NCBI RefSeq assembly: GCF_008974245.1
Contig: NZ_BBZI01000013.1
Coordinates: forward strand, 242,362-306,361
Source of the DNA: Streptomyces abyssomicinicus
GTDB lineage: Bacteria; Actinomycetota; Actinomycetes; Streptomycetales; Streptomycetaceae
Length of the DNA stretch: 64,000 bases
Direction of reading: 5' to 3'
A program made the translations under genes and the position numbers. The notes under the pieces were generated by a model. The model did no database searches. It was not told the DNA's origin and worked only from the letters and a program-made list of their open reading frames with translations. Shown piece after piece: positions 23,568 through 31,574 of the stretch (positions are counted from its first letter, which is position 1; every line of letters starts with the position of its first letter).

Positions 23568-25817
23568 GTGCCCCGCTTCACCGTCATCGTCCCCGCCCAC
23601 CGCGTACAGGGCTTCCTGCGCCAGTGCCTCGACTCGGTCCTCGGCCAGTCGTTCACCGACTGGGAACTGATCGCCGTGGACGACCGCTCCCCCGACCGCA
23701 GCGGTGAGATCCTCGACTCCTACGCCGCCCGCGACCCGCGGATCACGGTGCTGCACCTGCCGGAGAACGCCGGCCTCGGCCGCGCCCGCAACGCCGCGCT
23801 CCCCCATGCCACCGGCGACCACCTCCTCTTCCTGGACAGCGACGACACCCTCACCCCCGGCGCCCTCCGGGCGATCGCCGACCGCCTCGACGAGACCGGC
23901 GACCCGGACGTCCTCGTCTTCGACTACGTCCGCGCCCACTGGTGGGGCGGCGTCCGCCGCAACGCACTGGCCCACGTGCTGGCGCGGACCCGCGCGGTCC
24001 CGGGCGGCGCCTTCACCGCGGCCGAACACCCGGAGATCCTCGAACTGCTGATGGTGGTCTGGAACAAGGCCTACCGCCGCGAGTTCGTCGAGCGGCACGG
24101 CTTCCGCTTCCCTCCCGGCTACTACGAGGACACCCCCTGGACCTTCCCGGTCCTGCTGACCGCCGCGCGGATCGCCTCCCTCGACCGCGTCTGCCTCAAC
24201 TACCGCCAGCGGCCGACCGGTTCGATCCTCTCGACCACCAGCCGCAAGCACTTCGACCTGCACGAGCAGTACCGCCGGGTCTTCGCGTTCCTCGACGAGC
24301 GCCCCGAACTCGCCCATTGGAAGCCGTACCTGCACCGCAAGGCGGGCGAGCACTGCCTGGACGTGCTGGGCAAACCGGACCGCCTCCCGCCCTCCGCCAA
24401 GGGCGAGTTCTTCCGCGCGACCGCCCGGCTCCTGCGCGAGCACCGGCCGCCGGGCGCCTGGACGGACGCCGCTCCGCGGGTGCTGCGACTGCCCTACGCC
24501 GCCTACCTGCTGGGCCGGAAGGCGAGTGCCGCCCGCCACCGGGCCGGCGCGGCGGCCGCCCGCCTCCGCGCCGTCGCCGCCCGACGCGGCGACCGGATCC
24601 GGCAGTTCGCGCACCGGCGCCGCGCCCTGGACGGCGAACTCGCCCTGTACTCGGCGTTCCACCACCGCGGCGTGCTCGGCGACCCGGCGGCGATCCACCG
24701 GGCGGCGCTCGAATACGCCCCGCACATCCGCGGGGTGTGGGTGGTACGCCCGGAGCACGCCGGCCAGGTCCCCGAGGGCGTCGAGCACGTGGCCCCCGGC
24801 TCACCCCGCCACCTGGCGCTCCAGGCCCGCGCCACCTGGTTCGTCAACGACGTCAACTGGCCCTGGATGCCGGTGAAGCGACCCGGCAGCGTGCACATCC
24901 ACACCCACCGGGGCACCCCGCTGAGGTACCAGGGCGCCGACCTGCTGACCAAGCCCGGCGCCCGCCGGGGGCTGGACGTGCCGCGGATGCTGCGGCGGGC
25001 CGACCGGTGGGACCACAGCCTGGTCGCCAACCGGCACTCCGAGCGGGTCTGGGACCGCGCCTTCCCCTGCCACTTCACCTCCCGGCGCACCGGCAGCCCC
25101 CGCAACGACGTGCTGGTGCGCGGCGACACGGCCCGCGGCGCGGCCGCCCGGGCCCGCCTGGGCATCCCCGCCGGGCACACCGTGGTGCTGTACGCACCGG
25201 CCCGCCGCGACCACACGCGCGGCGGCCACGTGGAGCCGTTCGACCCGGCGCGTTTCGCCGCCGACCTCGGCCCCGGGCGGACTCTGGTGGTCCGCCTCCA
25301 CCCCTCGCTCGCCGACGGCCCCGCCCGCGGCCTCGGCCTCGCCGAACTGCACCGGCGGGGCGTCCTCGTCGACGCGACCGACGAACCCCATGTGGAGGAT
25401 CTGATGCTCGCCTCCGACGTCCTGGTCACCGACCACTCGTCGCTGATGTTCGACTACGCCAACCTCGACCGGCCGATCGTGGTGCACGCCGACGACCTGC
25501 CCGCGGTCGCGGCGAGCCGCGGCCTCTACCTCGACATCACCGCCGAACCGCCCGGGCATGTGACGCGCGCCTACGAGGAGTTGGCCGCGCTGTTCGCCTC
25601 GGACACCTGGCGGGACGAGGAGTCGGCGCGGCTGCGCGCACGGTTCCGCGCCGTCTACAACGAGTTCGACGACGGCCGGGCCGCCGAGCGGGTGGTGCGC
25701 ACCCTGATGCTCGGCGAGCCGATGCCCGCCGCGACCGGCGGGTCCGGCCCCGCCGGCACCACGGCCGCACTGCCCGCCCCGGCCACCGGCCGCGACGACC
25801 TCCAGCGGCTGTCATGA
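23568..25817 (+). CDS. GT2 glycosyltransferase-TagF fusion (variant TagF site)
   Basis: A 749-residue protein from the GTG at 23568 (V/MPRFTVIVPAHRV), with a GAGGAG site inside the end of the previous gene. The GT2 domain is canonical (VDDRSPD, LDSDDT, RARN). In the TagF half, DVLVTDHSSLMFDYANLDRP and VVRLHPS are intact, but the HGTPLK element reads HTHRGTPLRYQG, with Arg in the position of the catalytic His and a His one residue earlier. Activity may be retained with shifted geometry or lost. It overlaps the next gene by ATGA, so the polymerising enzyme and the membrane partners are translated together. The substrate is unknown; ribitol- or glycerol-phosphate wall polymers are the obvious candidates. 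Confidence 0.92.
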   Translation: MPRFTVIVPAHRVQGFLRQCLDSVLGQSFTDWELIAVDDRSPDRSGEILDSYAARDPRITVLHLPENAGLGRARNAALPHATGDHLLFLDSDDTLTPGALRAIADRLDETGDPDVLVFDYVRAHWWGGVRRNALAHVLARTRAVPGGAFTAAEHPEILELLMVVWNKAYRREFVERHGFRFPPGYYEDTPWTFPVLLTAARIASLDRVCLNYRQRPTGSILSTTSRKHFDLHEQYRRVFAFLDERPELAHWKPYLHRKAGEHCLDVLGKPDRLPPSAKGEFFRATARLLREHRPPGAWTDAAPRVLRLPYAAYLLGRKASAARHRAGAAAARLRAVAARRGDRIRQFAHRRRALDGELALYSAFHHRGVLGDPAAIHRAALEYAPHIRGVWVVRPEHAGQVPEGVEHVAPGSPRHLALQARATWFVNDVNWPWMPVKRPGSVHIHTHRGTPLRYQGADLLTKPGARRGLDVPRMLRRADRWDHSLVANRHSERVWDRAFPCHFTSRRTGSPRNDVLVRGDTARGAAARARLGIPAGHTVVLYAPARRDHTRGGHVEPFDPARFAADLGPGRTLVVRLHPSLADGPARGLGLAELHRRGVLVDATDEPHVEDLMLASDVLVTDHSSLMFDYANLDRPIVVHADDLPAVAASRGLYLDITAEPPGHVTRAYEELAALFASDTWRDEESARLRARFRAVYNEFDDGRAAERVVRTLMLGEPMPAATGGSGPAGTTAALPAPATGRDDLQRLS

Positions 25818-27742
25818 GCGCCGCCCCGCTCAGGACCCCGGCGAACACCACGCCGGAAAACCCGCCGACGACGCCGACGACCCGCCCGGCGAACGGACCG
25901 AGGACCACGCCGAAGGACATGCCGAAGACCATGCCGAAGACCTCGCTGCGCGCGGCCCTGCGTCCGCGCCGGACCGGGGGCTGGGTGCTGCTGCTGGCCG
26001 CCGTCTTCTCCGTCCTCCAGCTCGCCAACGTCAGCGGCCGGGACACCCCCGACACCAAGAACTACCTGTCGTACACGCTCAGCCTGCTCGGCCAGGACAA
26101 GCGGGAGGCGGCGGGCATCACCATCGAGTACGCCTGCGCCGGCCAGGCCTCCGTCGCCCGCCGCGCCCAGAGCGTCGACGTGGAACGCTTCCACCGCGCC
26201 TCGCCCTCCAAGGACGTCACCGCCACCTGCCGCTCCGACCACTGGAAGGCCGTCGGCGAACGGCTGAAGGCCGGGCAGACCGCCGGGCACACCACGCCCT
26301 TCATGTCGGAGCGCTTCCAGCGCATCTTCGAGGTCCGTCCCGGCTACCCGGCCTTCCTGGTCCCCTTCGTCGCCCTGCTCGGCGTCAAGTGGGGCCTGTG
26401 GGCGGCCGGCGTCACCATCACCGCCTCGTGCGGGGTGCTCGCCTTCCTGGTGCTGCGCACCCTGCGGGTCCGGCGCGCCCTGGCGCTCACCGGCCAGGCG
26501 CTGTTCCACGTACTCCCCTGCGGTGCGACGGCGATGCGGCCGATGACCGAGGGGCTGCTGCTCCTGTTCACCCTGACCGCCCTGTGGGGCTGCGCCCTGG
26601 TGCTGCGCGGGCGCGGCTGGCCGGGGACGGTGCTGGTCTCCCTGTCGCTGGCCGCGCTGTTCACCGTCAAGCACTCGCAGGCCCTGTTCCTCGGGCTGTG
26701 CCTGGCCGCGGCGGGCCTGGCCGTCGCCCTGCGCCGGCTGCGGAGCCGACGCCCGATGGGACGCGGGGTGGTCGCGGTGGTGGCGGCCTCCGCCTACGGG
26801 GCGCTCGCCACCGTGGTGGCCGCCTGGGCGCTGGACCACCCGTCCACGACCGACAGCGTGCAGGACCTGCTCACCGACCACTTCCAGCGGCCCGACCGCG
26901 CCGACCCGTGGCGGGAGTTCCTGCACCTGGAGCTGAACTTCTGGGTCGAGTGGACCCGCCGCCAACTGTGGGAGCCGCTGTTCGCCGCGGCGCTGGCCGC
27001 GGGCGCGTGGGGCGCGCTGCGGCGTCGTCCGGCGTTCGGCGTCTTCCTGCTCGCCGCGGCCGCGACGGGGATGCTGACCCAGGCGGCGCACCCCGACATC
27101 ACCATCTGGGGCGGCCGGCTGTTCGTGCTGGCCTGGCTGCTGCCGGTGGTCGGCCTCCCGCTGCTCCTGGAGTGCCTCACGACCCGCCAGGGGCCCTTCA
27201 CGCCCGTCAGCGTCCCGCTCCGCTTCCCCGTCCCGGCCACCACCGTGGAGCGTCTCCCGGTCACCCCGTCCCCCCGCCGCGCCCCGGCCGGCCCGGCGGA
27301 CTTCGCCGACCTCGCGGACGGCGCCGACGCCACGCCCGTCGAGAACGCCACCGGAGCCGCCGGCGTCCCCGGCCCCGCCCCGGCCGCCGCCCCACCCGGC
27401 CCCCGCGCCCCGCGACCCGCCGGACCGCACGCGGAGGGCCGGGCCGGCCGGAAGGGGACCGGGCTCCCGCCGCGCCGCACGGCCTCCGCCCGTGCCCTCA
27501 CCGCGGCGCCCCACCACCCCCCGGCCCACCTCGCGCCCCTCGCCGTGACCGACGGCACCGCCCACCCGGGCCCCGCGGCGCCCCGACAGCCCCCGGCCCA
27601 GCCGCAGCCCCAGGCCAAGACCCAGCCGCAGCCGCAGCCGGAGGCCCAACCCCAACCCCAGCCCCAGCCGGAGGCCGACGCACGGCCCCGGCCACAACCC
27701 GAGCAGTCACCGGCGCAGGACCCCGGGGGCCCGGCGACGTGA
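25814..27742 (+). CDS. Polytopic membrane protein, GT-C-like, with long Pro/Gln tail
   Basis: A 642-residue integral membrane protein. After a Thr/Pro-rich N terminus (about 1-50), TM1 (WVLLLAAVFSVLQLANV) is followed by an extracytoplasmic loop starting GRDTPDTKNYLSY. The Asp-rich start of the first loop is typical of GT-C lipid-linked glycosyltransferases. Eight or so further TM helices run to about residue 460. The remaining 180 or so residues are low complexity, ending in alternating Pro/Gln (PQPQPQPEAQPQPQPQPEAD). It is coupled by overlaps to both neighbours (ATGA, GTGA). I infer a membrane glycosyltransferase or polymer-assembly factor, but no exact family is recognised. Confidence 0.75.
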   Translation: MSAAPLRTPANTTPENPPTTPTTRPANGPRTTPKDMPKTMPKTSLRAALRPRRTGGWVLLLAAVFSVLQLANVSGRDTPDTKNYLSYTLSLLGQDKREAAGITIEYACAGQASVARRAQSVDVERFHRASPSKDVTATCRSDHWKAVGERLKAGQTAGHTTPFMSERFQRIFEVRPGYPAFLVPFVALLGVKWGLWAAGVTITASCGVLAFLVLRTLRVRRALALTGQALFHVLPCGATAMRPMTEGLLLLFTLTALWGCALVLRGRGWPGTVLVSLSLAALFTVKHSQALFLGLCLAAAGLAVALRRLRSRRPMGRGVVAVVAASAYGALATVVAAWALDHPSTTDSVQDLLTDHFQRPDRADPWREFLHLELNFWVEWTRRQLWEPLFAAALAAGAWGALRRRPAFGVFLLAAAATGMLTQAAHPDITIWGGRLFVLAWLLPVVGLPLLLECLTTRQGPFTPVSVPLRFPVPATTVERLPVTPSPRRAPAGPADFADLADGADATPVENATGAAGVPGPAPAAAPPGPRAPRPAGPHAEGRAGRKGTGLPPRRTASARALTAAPHHPPAHLAPLAVTDGTAHPGPAAPRQPPAQPQPQAKTQPQPQPEAQPQPQPQPEADARPRPQPEQSPAQDPGGPAT

Positions 27743-29319
27743 CGGTCACCCCCACCCGGACACGCACGGCGGCGGCGCAGGGCTCCACGGCCCTGCGCCG
27801 CTTCCGCCCGTGGTACCCGTCCCCCTACCTGCTGGCCGGCGGCCTCGCCTGGACGGTGCTCACCCTGGCCTCCTGGCGCGTGCCGATGTGCTGCGACTTC
27901 GGCCAGCACGCCGCCGTCGTGGAGCGGCTGCGCGAGGCACTGCTGCACCCCCGCCACCCACTGGCCGACCTGCCGGGCGACGGCAACCCGTACTACTCCC
28001 CCTACGCGCTGGCCCAGGGCGCCTTCGCCCGCCTCACCGGCCTGAACGGCATCGAGACCGTCCGCCTGGCCACGCCGTTCAACCTCGCCGTGCTGCTCAC
28101 CGGCCTGGCCCGCCTGGTCCGCGCCCTCACCCCCCGCCCGTGGGCGCCGGTGTGGGCGCTCGCCGCGGTCACCCTCCTGTGGGGCACCGAACGCGCCTGG
28201 TGGAGCGGGTTCCTCAACCTCTTCTCGATGACGGGGAACCTCGGCTACCCCTCCGCCTTCGCCCTCGGCGCCACCCTGTGGGCCTGGGCCCTCACCGCCG
28301 ACCGGGTCCGCGCCGCCGACGGGCGGGGCGCCCGCCCGGTCCGCTTCGTCGGCCCCGGCGGCCTGCCCGGCCTCCCCGGTTACACCGCGCTGGGCGCCCT
28401 GTACGGGCTGATCCTGCTCACCCACCCCGTCACCTTCGTGGCCGCCGCGCTCGGCGCCGTGGCCTTCGTCGTCGCGCTCGGGCACGGCCGCCCGGGCCCA
28501 GCGCTGCTCGCCCGCTGGGCCCTCACCGCGGCCACCGCGCTCGCCGTCGCCCTCGCCTGGCCGTACGCCGACGTGCTCGCCCTCGCCGGGGACCCCAGCC
28601 TCGACGCGATGCACCGCCAGCTCTACGACCGCCTGCCGCAGCGCTTCTGGCTGGCCGTCGTCCTCGGGCTCCCCGCCCTCTGCGTCCGCGCCCACCGGGC
28701 CGGCCGCCCCTGGCGCGACCCGCTGGTCCTGCTGTTCGCCCTGGACTGCGCGGCCCTCGCGTACGGCTGGTTCAGCGGCCACTGGACCTACGCCCGTCTA
28801 CTCGGCCCGTCCCTGCTGCCCCTCCAGCTGGCCCTGGCCGTGGAACTGGCCGCGCCCCGCCCGTGGCCCCGGTGGCGCGCGGCCCTGGGTACCGCGGCGG
28901 CGGCCGGCGCGGTGTGCGGGCTGCTCACCGTGCACGCGGGCGCCCTGGTCCCCTCGGACCGCTTCGGCCAGCCACCGCACTGGCCGTCGTACGACTGGGC
29001 GGCCCGGCACATCGGCCGCGGCGAACCGGTGCTCAGCGACGGCTACTTCGCACCCCGCCTGCTCCCCGGCTACGGCGCCGACCTGGTCGCGCCGCCCTGG
29101 CCGGACCCGGCGCTGGGCGAGGCGGAACGCGGACGGCGGCTGGCGGCCACCGCCCGCTACCTGGACCCGGCCACCGGGCGGGCCGGCCGGGAGGCGATCG
29201 CCCGCCGGTACCACGTCCGCTGGGTGCTGCTGACCCGCTGGAAGAGGACGCCCGAGGAGGCCGTGGTGGTGGCGTGGAGCCGGGAGACGGGCGAGGTGCT
29301 CGCCCGGGTCGGGCGGTGA
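27739..29319 (+). CDS. Polytopic membrane protein, GT-C-like
   Basis: A 526-residue multi-spanning protein from the GTG at 27739, overlapping the previous stop (GTGA). The first extracytoplasmic loop has MCCDFGQHAAVVERL, with an acidic residue in the position typical of GT-C catalysis, and then GDGNPYYSPYALAQG. About ten TM helices follow, and the C-terminal 110 residues form a soluble region (SYDWAARHIGRGEPVLSDGYF, later YHVRWVLLT). The architecture resembles lipid-phosphate-sugar-dependent mannosyl/arabinosyl-type transferases. Its place between two other membrane proteins suggests a joint glycan-assembly step. Donor and acceptor are unknown. Confidence 0.75.
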   Translation: MTVTPTRTRTAAAQGSTALRRFRPWYPSPYLLAGGLAWTVLTLASWRVPMCCDFGQHAAVVERLREALLHPRHPLADLPGDGNPYYSPYALAQGAFARLTGLNGIETVRLATPFNLAVLLTGLARLVRALTPRPWAPVWALAAVTLLWGTERAWWSGFLNLFSMTGNLGYPSAFALGATLWAWALTADRVRAADGRGARPVRFVGPGGLPGLPGYTALGALYGLILLTHPVTFVAAALGAVAFVVALGHGRPGPALLARWALTAATALAVALAWPYADVLALAGDPSLDAMHRQLYDRLPQRFWLAVVLGLPALCVRAHRAGRPWRDPLVLLFALDCAALAYGWFSGHWTYARLLGPSLLPLQLALAVELAAPRPWPRWRAALGTAAAAGAVCGLLTVHAGALVPSDRFGQPPHWPSYDWAARHIGRGEPVLSDGYFAPRLLPGYGADLVAPPWPDPALGEAERGRRLAATARYLDPATGRAGREAIARRYHVRWVLLTRWKRTPEEAVVVAWSRETGEVLARVGR

Positions 29320-29323
29320 CGCC

Positions 29324-31135
29324 GTGCCCCTGACCACGCCGCGCACCCGCGCCACCGTCGCGGTGGCCGCCCTGGCCGCCGGCTGGCTGCTCACCCGTGC
29401 CGCCATGGTCTGGCTGCTGGCCCACGACCACCTGCCGTGGCTCGGTTCGGGCAGCGTCTCGCACGAGCTCGAACGGCTCTACACCCGCTGGCGGGAGACC
29501 CTGGACCGGGGCGCCTACCCGGCCGGGGACCCGCTCTGGCAGTACCCGCCCGGCGCCGGCCCCGCCCTGCTGGTCCCCGGGCTGCTGATGCCCCGGCTGC
29601 CCTACCCGTGGGCGTTCACCGCAGTCACGCTGGCCGCCGACGCCGCCGTCACGGCGGCCCTCGTCCGGGCCGGCCTGCCCCGCCGGGCCACGGCTGCCGC
29701 GACCGCCACGGCTGCCGCGGTCCCGGGCGGCGACCGCGGGCGGACGGGCGGCCAGGGCGAACTCGACGCGCCCGGCCTACCCGGCAACCGCGGCCTGCCC
29801 GGCGGCCCTGGCCTGTCCAGCAGCCACGGCCGGCCTGGCAACCGCAGCGTGCCCGGCGTCCCCGGCCTGCCCGGTAATCGCGGCCGGCCTGGCAACCGCA
29901 GCATGCCCGGCGTCCCCGGCAACCGCGGCCTGACCGGCGGCCCCGGCCTGTCCAGCACCCACGGCCGGCCCGGCGTCCCCGGCCTGCCCGGCAACCGCGG
30001 CCGGCCTGGCAACCGCAGCATGCCCGGCGTCCCCGGCAACCGCGGCCTGACCGGCGGCCCTGGCCTGTCCGGCAGCCACCGCCTGCCAGGCAACCGCGGC
30101 CTGCCCGCCGGTCGCGACGTGCCCGGCGGCCGCAGCCTGCTGGGCGCGCTGCTGTGGACGGCCGGCCTCCCCCTGCTGCTCCATCTCCCGCTGGCCCGCT
30201 TCGACGTGCAGGTCACCGCCCTCGCCGTGTTCGCCCTGCTCGCCCTGGACCGCCTGCCCCGACTCGGCGGAGCGCTGGCCGCGCTCGGGGCGCTCGCCAA
30301 GGCCTGGCCGCTGCTCATCCTGATCGGCGCCGAGCCCGGCCGGACCACCCGCCGCGCCTGGACGTCCGCCGCGGTCACCGCCGTCACCCTGCTCGCCCTG
30401 CTGGCCTCGCTCTTCACCGGCACGCTGTCCTTCGTCCGGCAGCAGGGCGAGCGGGGCGTGCAGATCGAGTCGCTGGGCGGCACCCTGCTCTCCCTCGCCA
30501 CCCACGCCGGCTGGCCGGGGCAGGTGCGCTACCAGTACGGCGCGATGGAACTGGTCGGCCCGGGCGTCGGCGCGGTGGCGGCGGCCTCGCTGGCGCTGAC
30601 GTTCGCGGTCTGCGCCCTGATCGCCGTCCTGCGGCTGCGCGCGGCCCGCGCGGCCCTGCCGCACGGCCACTGGCCCCCGTCCCTGAGCCGTGACGCCGCC
30701 CTGGCCGCCGTGCTCCTGCTGACCGTCACCAGCCGGGTGATCAGCCCCCAGTACATGATCTGGCTCCTCGGCCTGGCCGCCGTCTGCCTCGCCCTGCCCT
30801 CCACCACGCAGCGGCCGGTGGCGCTGCTGGTCACGGCGGCGACGGCGGTCAGCGCGCTCGCCTACCCCGTCCTGTACGAGGAGGTCATGGCCCGCAGCTG
30901 GACGGGCTGCCTGGTGATGACCGTCCGCAACGGGCTGCTGGTGGCCGCCGCCGTCCTGTCCTGCGTGCGGGTCGCCCGGCTCTCCCGCCCCACCCCCGCC
31001 CCCGGCACCCCCCTGCCCCCGGCGGACGCCCGGTGCTCCGGGACGCCGGACGGCGCGGACGCCCCGTCCCCCGGCGGCGCGCGGCGGCCGCAGGAGCCAC
31101 CGGCGACGGAGAACCGCGCCGTCCCGCGCGACTGA
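29324..31135 (+). CDS. GT87-like membrane glycosyltransferase with collagen-like insertion
   Basis: A 603-residue polytopic protein from the GTG at 29324, four nt after the previous stop. The first outside loop contains ERLYTRWRETLDRGAYPAGD and LWQYPPGAGP, like GT87/DUF2029 polyprenyl-phosphate-mannose-dependent transferases. TM helices near 8-30, 80-118 and about eight more after residue 272 follow the usual order. Unusually, residues about 135-270 are a Gly-X-Y run of roughly 40 triplets (GLPGNRGRPGNR type) with a few interruptions, placed between TM helices. In DNA it is a recent tandem duplication. The rest of the membrane core looks intact (RFDVQVTAL, SPQYMIWLL). Last gene of the operon; no clear terminator follows. 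Confidence 0.8.
   Translation: MPLTTPRTRATVAVAALAAGWLLTRAAMVWLLAHDHLPWLGSGSVSHELERLYTRWRETLDRGAYPAGDPLWQYPPGAGPALLVPGLLMPRLPYPWAFTAVTLAADAAVTAALVRAGLPRRATAAATATAAAVPGGDRGRTGGQGELDAPGLPGNRGLPGGPGLSSSHGRPGNRSVPGVPGLPGNRGRPGNRSMPGVPGNRGLTGGPGLSSTHGRPGVPGLPGNRGRPGNRSMPGVPGNRGLTGGPGLSGSHRLPGNRGLPAGRDVPGGRSLLGALLWTAGLPLLLHLPLARFDVQVTALAVFALLALDRLPRLGGALAALGALAKAWPLLILIGAEPGRTTRRAWTSAAVTAVTLLALLASLFTGTLSFVRQQGERGVQIESLGGTLLSLATHAGWPGQVRYQYGAMELVGPGVGAVAAASLALTFAVCALIAVLRLRAARAALPHGHWPPSLSRDAALAAVLLLTVTSRVISPQYMIWLLGLAAVCLALPSTTQRPVALLVTAATAVSALAYPVLYEEVMARSWTGCLVMTVRNGLLVAAAVLSCVRVARLSRPTPAPGTPLPPADARCSGTPDGADAPSPGGARRPQEPPATENRAVPRD
29864..30097 (+). repeat. 117-bp in-frame tandem duplication (collagen-like coding repeat)
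   Basis: Two consecutive 39-codon units (29864-29980 and 29981-30097). They are nearly identical over the first 30 codons and diverge toward the end. They lie within the Gly-X-Y tract of the membrane glycosyltransferase. An earlier partial copy (29777-29863) shares the CTGCCCGGCAACCGC core. The period is a multiple of three and of the Gly-X-Y triplet, so expansion keeps both reading frame and register. Confidence 0.85.
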
Positions 31136-31574
31136 GATCCCCGCCCCGCGCCCGCGCGCGCCCCACCCCCATACCTCCGCGCGCAGCACTCCGACGCTGT
31201 GCGGACCGGCAAAGTTCCACCCCCGCTTTTGTACACATACGGCTCATGACGGCCCCCTCACCCCGGGATATAGCCTGGTGCCGTGATCAGCGCGATAGCC
31301 GGCGCGGGCGTTCCAGCCCTCGCGACGCGCCCGGAGCACCCGGTGGACACCCGGGACCGGGCGCCGCTCGCCGACATCTCCGCGGGGACGGCGAGGGGGG
31401 CCGCGACATCGCTGTCGCGCATGGCCGGAATCCCCACGCGCGTCTCCCCTTCAGGCATAGCGTCGGAACGAACCGGACACCCGGCGTCGAGACGTGCTGC
31501 CGGAAGCATCACGGCCGCACCGGCCGACTTCCCTTCAACGTCACGCAACGGCGCGCGACAGGAGCCAGAGAACA
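31136..31574. other. Intergenic region and leader of NAD-glutamate dehydrogenase
   Basis: 439 bp without a convincing gene; short Arg/Ala-rich open frames overlap on both strands. GC content drops around 31220-31275 (TTTTGTACACATACGG and GGATATAGCC), the most promoter-like stretch, followed by a 300-nt leader before the ATG at 31575. The sequence AGGAGCCAGAGAACA directly before the ATG provides the ribosome-binding site. Confidence 0.5.
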
